DNA of 64,000 nucleotides from Tengunoibacter tsumagoiensis (GCF_003967535.1 NZ_BIFR01000001.1:1425001-1489000); one strand, 5' to 3'; numbered from the stretch's first letter, positions 46,478-55,318 are shown. Translations and numbers: made by a program. The notes: generated from the letters alone by a model not told the origin.

Positions 46478-47137
46478 TCAAGGGATAATCAAACGTTGCC
46501 AGAACTCATCGAGAAGCGGGCATTGGGCCAGTTCGCGAGCCAGATCTGGCTCATCCTGTCGGCGACCATGAGCAAAATCGTTAATCAAAGCAATAGTCCA
46601 GCGAGGATAGGGCCGTTCGAGCAATTCAAGGGCTTCACCTGGCTGGACCAGACCTTCATGACGCACAGAGCAATACCAGCCAGTGCGGCCTGTCGCTGCG
46701 ACGCGCTTTGTCAGGCCAGGCTGTTGCCAGCGACGTTCAATTTTCCAGCAAGGGTAGCGCGGACCCGAAACCTCGATACAGGCCTTGCCTAAGCTATAGA
46801 CATCACCCAGACAGACCGTCTCCTCGGAAAGACCTGCAATTGTAAAATTCTCGCCAAAGCCCCCATTACTCATCTCTGGTCGCTGGAGCTCTTGTTGCCA
46901 GAGAGGATAGTGAGCCGCAGAGTAGAGCAACACAGCCTGCGAGGGGCGTCCATGATTCTTTTTATCCGCCTGCTCGTTTCCTTCTAAATGCGTACTGTAG
47001 AGCCAGAGTGGTTGTGTTACAGGCGTCCGAAAGAAGGACGTAGACCAGCTCCGCTCCATTGGATCTTTCGCCTGATCCGCCCCATATCGCTGTGGATGTC
47101 CCACCTGGATTGATTGAAGGCGTGCCTCCTGGAGCAT
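46478..47137 (-). CDS. MOSC-domain protein (YiiM-like)
   Basis: This 219-aa protein has the MOSC beta-barrel core. VTQPLWLYSTHLEGNEQADKK and VLLYSAAHYPLWQQEL precede GGFGENFTIAGLSEETVCLGDVYSLG, which contains the family motif, and SGPRYPCWKIERRW supplies the conserved cysteine that can bind a molybdenum-linked sulfur. YiiM-type proteins reduce N-hydroxylated bases and help detoxify them. The frame is open to 47215, but the ATG at 47137 follows AAGGGGG and begins close to the family start. Confidence 0.88.
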   Translation of the reverse strand: MLQEARLQSIQVGHPQRYGADQAKDPMERSWSTSFFRTPVTQPLWLYSTHLEGNEQADKKNHGRPSQAVLLYSAAHYPLWQQELQRPEMSNGGFGENFTIAGLSEETVCLGDVYSLGKACIEVSGPRYPCWKIERRWQQPGLTKRVAATGRTGWYCSVRHEGLVQPGEALELLERPYPRWTIALINDFAHGRRQDEPDLARELAQCPLLDEFWQRLIIP

Positions 47138-47255
47138 ATTGGACCCCCTTTTTGACTGCAAAAGTATATGAAATATGTTTTTCTTTGGAACAAAGAGAAT
47201 ACAGGATCGTATCATGATTGATGCTAGATCAATAATACACTATTCTGATAGCCAG

Positions 47256-49268
47256 TTAAAGCAGCCATGGGAGCGAGAACTGTGTTGACGAAAAATCTTG
47301 TTCGCAGCCAAGATAGTGCTCATAGATGAGCAGTGCACGCTGAAGGGCATCCCAGATCTCCTGTTGATAATCTGCATTGTGGCAGGTGTAGTTTAATGTC
47401 TGGAAAAAATCGGCATTCTCGCTATAAGCCAGGAGTGCAAAAGCGTTTTGATAGAGCCGCTGGGCAGCCATAAATTGTGAGCGAGCATACAGATAATAGC
47501 CGCCTCGACTGAGAAGAGAGAAGGCCTCAAACGAATGCAGCTTCAAGTGTTCAATATTCTGCAGGCAGGCCTGTACAAACGGCAATATGCGGATACAGAG
47601 CCGATGCGTCTCATGATCAAAGAGCGTAGGGAAGAGAATATTGACAGCGTGAAGCGCTTGCTCTGCCCAATTGTGGCGTTCTTGTGGTGAAAGCTCGGCC
47701 AGCACGCAGGAGCTTATCGCAGGTGAGAGCGAGAAGGTCTGGTCAGTCTGTAATTGGATGAGAGCATAGCTGTGAAGGACCTCTAATGCTTCATCGAGAG
47801 CGAGCGTATCATGAGCGAGCAGATAGAGCCCATAACTGAGCTGATAATGTTTATGTTCAAACAGCTCACGCGGAACCTCTCTGGCTGGTAGAGAGGCACA
47901 GATACGTAACAGTTCCAAGGCTGGCGAGGGGATCTGAGCCAGATTCAGACAGCCGACAACCTCCAATGGATCAGGTGTATAACGAGCCTCCTCAAAATGT
48001 TCTTTGAGCAACTTCTTATGCTGCTGCCGATAGCGTCGATAATATTTATTGATCTCAAGTTCCTGTTCAGCAATATAGGCTCCAGCCAGCGCCAGGGCAG
48101 TTGGATGACCTTTCAAGAAAGCGACCAGTTCTTTCGCTTGAGCCACAAGATCAGTTTTGTGCCCTTCTAAGGCTGATAGTGGTTGATCTCGTGCCAGAAG
48201 GCCAGTCTGATGCAAGAAGAATAGGGTGCCCTCGCTATCTGTAAACTCATAGACTGGGAGATAGTATGCCACCTCAACCAGATCATAATGCGTTGTTGTA
48301 AGCAGAACAGAGCCTCGATGCTGCACTGGTAGATACTCCTGTGTCAATGTATGAGGTTCAACTCCATCGAGGATCAGGAGCCAGCCATAGTGAGTGGTCA
48401 GCCAGGTTCTAACAGCAGTAATCAGTTCTACTTGATTGGGAGCCTCGCGCTCTGGTAGACGGAGTGCCGCCGCAATGATCTCATAGCTGCGTATCAGAGC
48501 AGTGGTAGAGGAGGCATCAACCCAGAGAATGGCCCGATAGTGTGGCGAGAAGCGATAAGCATATTCCAGCGCGATCTGAGATTTCCCATAGCCAGTTGGC
48601 CCACCCAATGCTGCAAGCCGTTCTCGATGGGGCGTAGACTGAGAAGCTGTTAAGCGGCAGTGGAGATCAAGCAAGAGCTCTTCGCGACCAGTAAAGAGTG
48701 GATTGCGTTGAGCAGGGAGCGTATGTATTGGCAAAGAGAGTTGCGCGTCAGATGGCTCGTAGGCTTCAGTGGTGCACCGAAGCAAGGATTGAGCTTCAAT
48801 AACGCGCCGTAACTCTACGCTAAGTGCAAAATAAGACTCTTCTCGCGTTCTGATCCGGCTATTCAAGGCAGGTGGATAGATCATAGTTTGAGCTAGAGGA
48901 GCAAGAGCGGTCCCTTCAAGTCTGACCGTTCGCATTTGAAATGGCAGCATTGGTACCTGTGTTTGGCAGTCCAGGAGTCTGGTTAAAGTAGAGAGAGCGT
49001 GAGGTACAGCCGCCACGAAAGCCGGGCTAAGCATCAAGAGCAACAAAGAATTTGAGGAGATCTGCGATGGCAGCAATTCCTCGGACCCCAGACATTCCTG
49101 AATAGAGCAAGCGAACCAGGTGCGGAAGAGACCTCGTTTGTGCATACTGAGCAGATGGCGTTCGATGCCCGCAAAGAACTTCCCATCCTCTTGAGCATAG
49201 AGACACACAACATCAAGTTGACGGTAAGCCGGAGGAAGAGCCGGAAAAGAAAACGGTCCAACGATCAT
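47256..49268 (-). CDS. TIR-like plus NB-ARC/STAND NTPase protein (bacterial NLR-like)
   Basis: This 670-aa protein has three parts. Residues 15-125 read as a TIR-type fold: VVCLYAQEDGKFFAGIERHL, then LFRTWF, and LLLLMLSPAFVAAV. The STAND ATPase follows with PLFTGREELL, Walker A GGPTGYGKSQIA near 222, Walker B WLLILDG, and the sensor GSVLLTTTH. The C-terminal 250 residues are helical and TPR-like (YARSQFMAAQRLYQNAFALL). Such proteins act in antiphage defence and programmed death. The position of the TIR catalytic glutamate appears to be Ala/Leu-rich (VPHALSTL), so NADase activity is doubtful. The ATG at 49268 has AAGGA; the frame's earlier ATG does not. Confidence 0.8.
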   Translation of the reverse strand: MIVGPFSFPALPPAYRQLDVVCLYAQEDGKFFAGIERHLLSMHKRGLFRTWFACSIQECLGSEELLPSQISSNSLLLLMLSPAFVAAVPHALSTLTRLLDCQTQVPMLPFQMRTVRLEGTALAPLAQTMIYPPALNSRIRTREESYFALSVELRRVIEAQSLLRCTTEAYEPSDAQLSLPIHTLPAQRNPLFTGREELLLDLHCRLTASQSTPHRERLAALGGPTGYGKSQIALEYAYRFSPHYRAILWVDASSTTALIRSYEIIAAALRLPEREAPNQVELITAVRTWLTTHYGWLLILDGVEPHTLTQEYLPVQHRGSVLLTTTHYDLVEVAYYLPVYEFTDSEGTLFFLHQTGLLARDQPLSALEGHKTDLVAQAKELVAFLKGHPTALALAGAYIAEQELEINKYYRRYRQQHKKLLKEHFEEARYTPDPLEVVGCLNLAQIPSPALELLRICASLPAREVPRELFEHKHYQLSYGLYLLAHDTLALDEALEVLHSYALIQLQTDQTFSLSPAISSCVLAELSPQERHNWAEQALHAVNILFPTLFDHETHRLCIRILPFVQACLQNIEHLKLHSFEAFSLLSRGGYYLYARSQFMAAQRLYQNAFALLAYSENADFFQTLNYTCHNADYQQEIWDALQRALLIYEHYLGCEQDFSSTQFSLPWLL

Positions 49269-49565
49269 ACAACTATCCTTCACTTCGATCTTCATCGACA
49301 GAATTAATATTTAAACATCAGCATTTTTCCATGAATCTCTCTCCATTTATCTAACATTTTAGCAGTTAAAATGCAAGTAAAAATAAGAGATTATCAACAA
49401 GCGTACAATGATAAATCCCTATTTTTAAGTACACTATATCGTATAGACTGGCATTATAGAATAGTGAAGCCACAACCCCATCATTTTCAGATAAGACTCG
49501 TAAAGGATCGTAAGTCAGAGAAGGAGAGAGAATCGGACCAGTTTGGAAAACTGAGCAGAAATAGC

Positions 49566-49594
49566 TTGACAACCAACATAGAAGAGTGTAAGAT
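49566..49594 (+). promoter_or_regulatory. Promoter of the tRNA-Gln gene
   Basis: Near-consensus TTGACA (49566-49571), a 17-base spacer and TAAGAT (49589-49594) end 18 bases before the tRNA. Confidence 0.8.
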
Positions 49595-49612
49595 ACTTCT
49601 TGGTTAAGCCAA

Positions 49613-49686
49613 TGGGGTATCGTCCAACGGTAGGACATCTGACTTTGGATCAGGTGATCGGGGTTCGAATCCCTGTACCCCAGCCA
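49613..49686 (+). tRNA. tRNA-Gln (anticodon TTG), CCA encoded
   Basis: Acceptor arms TGGGGTA (49613-49619) and TACCCCA (49676-49682) pair fully, followed by G and an encoded CCA. The anticodon loop CTTTGGA within CTGACTTTGGATCAG gives TTG, reading CAA/CAG glutamine codons. The T arm has GGGGTTCGAATCCC. It is a single tRNA gene with its own promoter and terminator. Confidence 0.97.
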
Positions 49687-49712
49687 CTCAACCGGCTTGT
49701 AGAGCCGGTTCG

Positions 49713-49748
49713 GGCACTTTCTGTAACAATCAGAAAGTGCCTTTTTTT
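49713..49748 (+). terminator. Rho-independent terminator of tRNA-Gln
   Basis: GGCACTTTCTG (49713-49723) pairs with CAGAAAGTGCC (49731-49741), followed by seven T. A second small hairpin, ACCGGCT/AGCCGGT, precedes it. Confidence 0.92.
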
Positions 49749-50113
49749 GCCCTTTTTTGGCTTCTGACGTCATCTGACCGTGCCTTTTTTGATAGAAGTG
49801 CTATCTTGTTTGTGCCGGAAGTACGAGAAATGTAATTTGGTACCAACGCGCCTCTTGCGTTTAGATAAAAGAAAAGTAAAAGGTAACTCGTAGATACCTT
49901 TTAGCGTATACTAGTTGATAGTAATATGGATACATTGTGGTCCAAAAGATAAATATCTCCAGGTTATTTACCTGTTCGTTTGCTTATAGCCCATTGCCGG
50001 AATCAGATCAGAGGCTACTTCATGGGTCGCACTTACCTTTTCAGTAACCTCTTCCTAAAGAACTTTCCATGTGCGACAGACAGTCCTTATGTTCCTTAAG
50101 GAGGAACCAAAAC
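49749..50113. other. Gene-free spacer
   Basis: There is no convincing gene. A hairpin-forming AAAAGGTA/TACCTTTT lies near 49878-49902, and an inverted GTCGCAC/GTGCGAC pair lies near 50030-50077, in the likely leader of the next gene. Confidence 0.45.
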
Positions 50114-50521
50114 ATGCGTAATCGCTCATTTCGTAGAGGTATACAGGGTTTTCCGTGGGGAATTTTTTTCCTCTTTATTGTGATTACACAAAACTGGAAC
50201 TTCATCATACCAGCGATTGTCATTAGCATCGTCGTTAGCGCTATCTTAAACAACGTAATGCGCAATAGCCAGCCTCCCCAACAGCCCTATTATCAGCCTG
50301 GGCAGCAACAGACATATTATCAGCCACCATCCAGTGAACCCTATTACCAGCCGAGCCAGCCTGCTACCCCACCATATCAGTCATATGAGCAGGGCTACCA
50401 GGCTCCAGTTCAGAGCGAAAGGGCGCCACAAGAGCCTGAAGCACACTATCCCGCCGAGTCCCCCTACCAGGACTATGATCAGCCGCGAGCAGAGTACCCG
50501 CAGCAGTTGCCACCGATGTAG
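50114..50521 (+). CDS. Small membrane protein with Pro/Gln/Tyr-rich tail
   Basis: This 135-aa protein has a short basic head (MRNRSFRRG), two adjacent hydrophobic segments (GIFFLFIVITQNWNFIIPAI and VISIVVSAILNNVM) and an 85-residue tail. The tail is made of repeats such as YYQPGQQQTYYQP and SSEPYYQPSQP, so it is disordered. The ATG at 50114 has TAAGGAGG; the longer frame start is unsupported. Similar tails occur on membrane scaffolds, and the function is unknown. It is followed by a hairpin and then by the lipoprotein gene at 50654. Confidence 0.7.
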   Translation: MRNRSFRRGIQGFPWGIFFLFIVITQNWNFIIPAIVISIVVSAILNNVMRNSQPPQQPYYQPGQQQTYYQPPSSEPYYQPSQPATPPYQSYEQGYQAPVQSERAPQEPEAHYPAESPYQDYDQPRAEYPQQLPPM

Positions 50522-50574
50522 TGGAATATAGAACGGGAAGGGGTGGATGAAACGAGAATATATAACCCTTTGTG

Positions 50575-50637
50575 AAAAATTTGTGTTATTGCCTGTAGAC
50601 GCATCAATAGGCTACAGTGGTAATACACAAATTTTTT
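50575..50637 (+). terminator. Long AT-rich hairpin ending in T run, directly before the next ribosome site
   Basis: AAAAATTTGTGT (from 50575) pairs with ACACAAATTTTTT (to about 50637), with inner pairing CTGTAG/CTACAG. Its T run ends three bases before AAAGGAG of the gene at 50654. It could end the upstream transcript, act as an attenuator, or serve as an operator. Confidence 0.6.
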
Positions 50638-50653
50638 ATAAAGGAGATGGCTT

Positions 50654-51820
50654 ATGCAGCGAAAAATATGTTTTCATCCTTGCTTCATCATCATGACTCT
50701 TGTTTGTATACTCGCGCTAACAGGCTGTATGGACGGAGGAAATAATCAGGCAGCAAAGTCAACTCCAACAATCAGTACTGATAGTATTAGCAAAATGAAG
50801 AGTACACTGAGAAATGAGGGCCGTAGTGAACAATTCACCGGGGCAGTCTTAATCGTACAGAATGGCAAAATACTGCTGCGCGAGGGCTATGGTAAGGCTG
50901 ATTGGGGTCAGGATATTAGCAACAAGCCAGAGACACGATTTCGAATTTCCACCCTCTCAGAGCAATTTAATGCGTTAGGCCTTCTTCTCTTACAGGATCA
51001 GGGGAAGCTATCGTTGACCGATCAGATCTGTAAATATATTGCAGACTGCCCGGCGAACTGGCAAAGTATCATCATTGAACAGCTCATTCTGCATACATCG
51101 GAGATTCCAGATTATGTCTCACGAGGAACATACAGTGATATTAAAGCCAGAACAATCACCCCTGAGCAGCTCATTGCTCTGTTTAAAGACCAGCCTTTGA
51201 CCGAAGCCTACAAGGGGCGGCCAGTGTTTAGCGCCTCGAACCAGATCCTGGAAGGCTATATTATGGAAAAAGTCTCTGGTCAGAGCTATGGAGACTACTT
51301 ACAGAGCGCTATCTTTGGTCCATTGCATTTAACTCATACAAGCTATGTCAAAAACAACGAACCATTGCCAGATTATGCCACCGGCTATTCTCAACCAAGA
51401 GTTGTGAGCGACCCTATTGATGCATCGGTCCTGTATGCATCTGGTGGTATCTACTCGACCGTTGACGACCTTTATACCTTTGATCAGGCGCTTATCCAGC
51501 ACAAAATTGGCACTCAAGCGCTATGGAAAAACCTCTTTACCACAAAATACGCCTATTGTGGCGCCGAGTCATCGTGTGGTGGAAGATATGTTGAAGCTGG
51601 CCTGGGGTATGGCTGGTTTATCGGTAAAGAGAGAGGGGATAATGGTTCAGAGAGGGAGGTCTACTTTAACGATGGAGATTATGAAGGTTTCTCATCAGCA
51701 AACATCTATTATCCAGATCAGAAGGTAAGCGTTATTATTCTCAGTAACGCGACAACAGATCCAATTCAAGTCTACGATGAAGAAGGATTAATCGAAAACA
51801 GCCTCTTCCCCACATCATAG
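50654..51820 (+). CDS. Beta-lactamase-fold (class C / PBP4*-like) lipoprotein with degenerate active site
   Basis: This 388-aa protein has a signal peptide with lipobox LTGC (Cys25) and a serine beta-lactamase-like domain (about 55-380): GAVLIVQNGKILLREGYGKAD, TRFRISTLSEQFNALGLLLL, DQGKLSLTDQICKYI, FSASNQILEGYIMEKVSGQSY and GFSSANIYYPDQKVSVIILSN. The family nucleophile motif SxxK aligns with TLSE, YxN aligns with FSA, and the late HxG aligns with NDG. All three catalytic positions seem changed, so it is probably a binding or sensing pseudoenzyme on the cell surface. AAAGGAG precedes the ATG. Confidence 0.85.
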   Translation: MQRKICFHPCFIIMTLVCILALTGCMDGGNNQAAKSTPTISTDSISKMKSTLRNEGRSEQFTGAVLIVQNGKILLREGYGKADWGQDISNKPETRFRISTLSEQFNALGLLLLQDQGKLSLTDQICKYIADCPANWQSIIIEQLILHTSEIPDYVSRGTYSDIKARTITPEQLIALFKDQPLTEAYKGRPVFSASNQILEGYIMEKVSGQSYGDYLQSAIFGPLHLTHTSYVKNNEPLPDYATGYSQPRVVSDPIDASVLYASGGIYSTVDDLYTFDQALIQHKIGTQALWKNLFTTKYAYCGAESSCGGRYVEAGLGYGWFIGKERGDNGSEREVYFNDGDYEGFSSANIYYPDQKVSVIILSNATTDPIQVYDEEGLIENSLFPTS

Positions 51821-51892
51821 TCTCCGTCGTCATAGTGGTTGTTTCCTGAGGGGAGCGCAGAGATAGAGCTGCGTTTACAATGGCCATAATGT

Positions 51893-51990
51893 GCCCTCCG
51901 ATGATCATCGAGGGCCTCTCGACGGCAGAAGCTCTTAAGGTAGGCCCTCCGATGATTATCGAGGGCCTCTCGACGGCAGAAGCTCTTATG
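51893..51990. repeat. 51-bp direct repeat, two copies, each with an internal palindrome
   Basis: Units start at 51893 and 51944 with GCCCTCCGATGATCATCGAG or its one-base variant, followed by GGCCTCTCGACGGCAGAAGC and TCTTA. GCCCTC...GAGGGC within each unit can form a hairpin. It lies between convergent genes and may serve as a bidirectional terminator. Confidence 0.9.
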
Positions 51991-52034
51991 GAAACAGCCA
52001 CCATTGATGACAGTTGCGGCAGGTAAAGAACTTT

Positions 52035-53099
52035 TTAAGGAATCACATTCGTATGAGCATCGAGTGCCAGCACAAAGCGTGTCAGCAGATCCGAGATCTC
52101 AGCCATATCTTTAAGTGAGACCGTTTCTGAGCCAGTGTGCATATAGCGACAGGGAATGCTCACCACAGCCGTTGCGACGCCAGCGCGTGTCACCTGAATC
52201 ATATCTGCATCGGTCCCCGTATGAGAGGCCTGAACATCGATCTGCCAGGCGAGACCAGCGGCTTCAGCAGTCTGGACCAGCAACTGATAGACGCGAGGAT
52301 TCACATGACCGCCAATAGTCAGCACAGGGCCACCATTCAGCTTAATATCGCCGAGATCGCGCTTAGACGTCCCAGGATGATCGGCAGTAAAGGTCACATC
52401 CACAGCCACAGCGATCAGCGGATCGATACTAAAGGCAGCCGTACGAGCTCCACGGAGACCGACCTCTTCTTGAACAGCGGAGGCAAAAAAGACGCCAGCT
52501 TTAAGCTCATTGCGTCGAGCGTGGAGAGCATGCATTGTCTCAATCAACGTAAAGATCCCTGATTTATTATCGAGAGCCCGTGAGACCACCAGATCATTGC
52601 GTAGCCGCTCCAGCTCGGCAGCACGTGTTGCGACCGTCCCCAGAGGGACCAGCTTCTGGGCTTCAGCTTTATCAGCAACCCCGATATCGATCCACAATTC
52701 AGCGAGATCGGGGGCCTTGCCACGATCATCCTTGCTGATTGTATGGACAGCGGGCCTGCCGATGACGCCCAGGAGAGGACCGGAAGGGGCATGGACAAGC
52801 ACACGGCTACCGGCCAGAGTTGAGGGATCGAAGCCACCGATGGGAGAGAAATATAGAAAGCCCTCTTCATTAATATGGCGAATAATAAAGCCCAGTTCAT
52901 CGCAGTGAGCGGTTAGCATCACGCGAGGCGTGCCAGAGGGATTGAGAGCAGCAATCACATTGCCATGAACATCAGTGCGAACATCATCACAAATAGGAGC
53001 CAGATCTTCACGGATCAGTTGTTGCGCAGGTTGTTCAAACCCCGAGGGACTGGGAGTGGCGATGAGATGACGAAGAAAATCGAGACGAGTTTCATTCAT
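52035..53099 (-). CDS. M42-family metallopeptidase (glutamyl/deblocking aminopeptidase-like)
   Basis: This 354-aa enzyme has the full di-metal set of M42 peptidases: TAHCDELGF (first His), RALDNKSG (bridging Asp), VQEEVGLRG (catalytic and metal Glu), AVDVTFTADHPG (Asp) and RYMHTGSET (last His). The small inserted domain (about 70-160) is also present. These enzymes form large tetrahedral complexes in the cytoplasm and trim peptides. The start has AAAGGA eight bases upstream. Confidence 0.93.
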   Translation of the reverse strand: MNETRLDFLRHLIATPSPSGFEQPAQQLIREDLAPICDDVRTDVHGNVIAALNPSGTPRVMLTAHCDELGFIIRHINEEGFLYFSPIGGFDPSTLAGSRVLVHAPSGPLLGVIGRPAVHTISKDDRGKAPDLAELWIDIGVADKAEAQKLVPLGTVATRAAELERLRNDLVVSRALDNKSGIFTLIETMHALHARRNELKAGVFFASAVQEEVGLRGARTAAFSIDPLIAVAVDVTFTADHPGTSKRDLGDIKLNGGPVLTIGGHVNPRVYQLLVQTAEAAGLAWQIDVQASHTGTDADMIQVTRAGVATAVVSIPCRYMHTGSETVSLKDMAEISDLLTRFVLALDAHTNVIP

Positions 53100-53129
53100 G
53101 AGAAAGATCCTTTCCAGACGTGGAGGCCA

Positions 53130-53189
53130 AAAAACGGAGGCCTGGTGAAAACCTCATTCCTGCGAGAGAATGTAAACTTTCACCAGGCC
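53130..53189 (-). terminator. Terminator after the NYN gene
   Basis: The perfect 12-bp stem GGCCTGGTGAAA (53139-53150) with TTTCACCAGGCC (53178-53189) is followed on the minus strand by CCGTTTTTTGG. It lies downstream of the stop at 53276. Confidence 0.75.
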
Positions 53190-53275
53190 CCGTAGAGCAA
53201 ATGGAAGTTGTCGACTGGCTAATGAGAAAAGAGCCAGCGAGACCATAGAGCAATACAATGGCGGCGCCATTGAGC

Positions 53276-54634
53276 TTAGCGTACAAACTGCTTGAGCACT
53301 TCGTCCACACCGGGATGAGAACGATTCAAGCGCAAGTCTTCAGCGCCCGTTGAATCGGTCTGAACCAGAAGAATATTCTGCTGGATGCACGTATTCAACA
53401 ATTCGCGAGCGGACTCGCGGGTCAACCGACCGCGGAAGCGATTTTTTGGATTGACCGGATCACCAATAAAATTGGAGACACCAATAATAGTGCGCCAGGA
53501 CCAATTGCGGTCGATATAATCTAAAAATTGTAAGAACTGAGGATCGAGCACATCCATCTGAGCCGCCCCATAGGGAGACTGAAATTGAGCCGCAGTATTG
53601 GCAAAATTGATAGCGGGCATCGAACCGGTATTTGTATTCAGCGCACTACTAGGAGACATTTGAACGAGCCCAGAGATGGCTGGTAACGCACCGGTATTAC
53701 CACTCACCCCACCGGGAACAAGAGGAACAAACTGGCTGGCACTGCTAATTAAATCTCGGCTAACGGTTCCTGGAATACCTACAACAATAACAGTTTTGTT
53801 CAAACGTAACTTTAAGCGAGCACTAATACGAGTAAAATCTTTATCGCCAGTCATCAGAACGAAGGTTGAGATGGTAGGGCGATCAAAAACAGTTTCAATA
53901 ATATCCATCAACATATTCAGGTCAACCGTGCTTTGTACAACCGTACTTTGAACGATTGTATTACTGCCAGGTGTGACCGCAGGCATATGACCTGTAGACC
54001 CAGTATGCTGCTGAGATGGTGAAGAGGGATATCCTAAAGGACCAGTGTTACTTTGACCAAGAGAACCGGATGGACTAGACTGGCCATAGGAATTTTGATA
54101 GTGGAACGGTTGACGATAGGGTTCACGTTGCTGAAACTCGGAGACTGAGAACGACTCCTCCGTAGGTTGGTCATCATCAAGGAGATGATCATCCAGGTCA
54201 TTATGAAGAGTAAGATCAGGGTCGACCCCCCAGCTGGAGCCTTGAGACTGGATAGCGGGAAGAGAACCTGAGTTCCCGGTGACACTGGAAGGCCACTGCC
54301 TGGGGAAAGAGCCAGTTCCTTGTTCAGCGACATAATTCTGTGAGCCAAGAGAACCAGTTGGTGGATTCCCGGAAGCATGGTGGATCGTGCCCATACGGAT
54401 ACGGTCTCGCTGCTTCGCGGGACAATCAACGCGGTCGATCATAGCGGCAGTTAAGCTGCCTTTAAACGGTTCAGGTTGACGAGACCAATCGGCATAAGCA
54501 CGTGCCACCATCACGGTGCCATAGCGGCGGGCAACAGCAATAAGTTCCTGTGGGTCAGGCTCCCGCCGTTGTATATTCAGCATACTGTACCGTATGTTCT
54601 CAAAATCAATGAATAAAGCAATATCTTCGGGCAC
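53276..54634 (-). CDS. NYN-domain (LabA/DUF88-like) RNase-type protein with long internal insertion
   Basis: This 452-aa protein has a PIN-like NYN nuclease domain split in two. The N part (about 4-80) has IALFIDFENIR and AYADWSR; the C part (about 233-303) has STVDLNMLMDIIETVF and FVLMTGDKDF with the acidic pair. Between them is a 150-residue low-complexity Ser/Gly/Pro/Gln stretch. A C-terminal helical domain (about 365-452, FLDYIDRNWSWRTIIGVSNF) resembles OST-HTH/winged modules that bind RNA. The acidic site looks intact. Translation begins at GTG with GGAG ahead. Its RNA target is unknown. Confidence 0.85.
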   Translation of the reverse strand: MPEDIALFIDFENIRYSMLNIQRREPDPQELIAVARRYGTVMVARAYADWSRQPEPFKGSLTAAMIDRVDCPAKQRDRIRMGTIHHASGNPPTGSLGSQNYVAEQGTGSFPRQWPSSVTGNSGSLPAIQSQGSSWGVDPDLTLHNDLDDHLLDDDQPTEESFSVSEFQQREPYRQPFHYQNSYGQSSPSGSLGQSNTGPLGYPSSPSQQHTGSTGHMPAVTPGSNTIVQSTVVQSTVDLNMLMDIIETVFDRPTISTFVLMTGDKDFTRISARLKLRLNKTVIVVGIPGTVSRDLISSASQFVPLVPGGVSGNTGALPAISGLVQMSPSSALNTNTGSMPAINFANTAAQFQSPYGAAQMDVLDPQFLQFLDYIDRNWSWRTIIGVSNFIGDPVNPKNRFRGRLTRESARELLNTCIQQNILLVQTDSTGAEDLRLNRSHPGVDEVLKQFVR

Positions 54635-54785
54635 AACCTTCTCCTCTCATGGGGAGAAACCGCGCAGGCCAAGATTTGAATTGTTCAGGTGCTCGGATTA
54701 CCTAGCAGTATATCCTCATAGCTATGAGCATATCATACTTTATTGGTAAAGTCGAGAGGTCTGCGCTTTACTTTGTGTAGCTACT

Positions 54786-55193
54786 ATGGTATATTCTGTA
54801 GTTGAGAAAGAACTCAGAGACAAAGAGCAAAAAATTATGGAGCTACTACCAACGAACCCGATAAATGAGATCATCTGTCCTGTGGCCCGTACGGCCCAGA
54901 TCCTCAGTGGTAAATGGACGATTCTTATTATTCGTGATCTAACAACCGGGATCAAAAGATTTAATCAATTAGAGCGATCGTTACAAGGAATAAGCCCCAA
55001 AACGTTATCGGAACGATTGCGTACCCTGGAAGAAGAGGGCATTATCATCCGAACTACTTTTGCCGAAGTACCTCCTCGTGTTGAGTATGAACTCAGTGAA
55101 AAAGGGAGAGACCTTGTGGGGGTGATAGAGAGTATGCGAAGCTACGGTACGCAGTGGTTATGTCATTGTGCAGATAAAGAACAGGATAAATAG
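54786..55193 (+). CDS. HxlR-family transcriptional regulator
   Basis: This regulator of at most 135 aa has the HxlR winged helix: ICPVARTAQILSGKWTILIIRDL, then GIKRFNQLERSLQGISPKTLSERLRTLEEEGII and RVEYELSEKGRDL. The cysteine before PVAR is the residue that senses aldehydes or disulfides in some members. Neither start has a strong ribosome site. The ATG at 54837 (MELLPTNP) gives the more usual 118-aa length. It is divergent from the NYN gene and may regulate it or itself. Confidence 0.9.
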   Translation: MVYSVVEKELRDKEQKIMELLPTNPINEIICPVARTAQILSGKWTILIIRDLTTGIKRFNQLERSLQGISPKTLSERLRTLEEEGIIIRTTFAEVPPRVEYELSEKGRDLVGVIESMRSYGTQWLCHCADKEQDK

Positions 55194-55276
55194 TTCGCAT
55201 CATCCCAACTGATAGATATCATATCACCTTTAGTAAGTATTGATCCCCTCCCAACAGCAACCTATAGAAAAAGAAA

Positions 55277-55318
55277 GGCCAGGGAGTAGAATCGGAGGTG
55301 GAGCCCCCAACCCCTGGC
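55277..55318 (-). terminator. Hairpin after the 96-aa gene
   Basis: GCCAGGG (55278-55284) pairs with CCCTGGC (55312-55318), with a GGAG/CTCC-type interior; the minus strand continues CCTTTCTTTTTC. The 55319-55406 part also has repeated CGTTTTAAA-type words. Confidence 0.55.
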
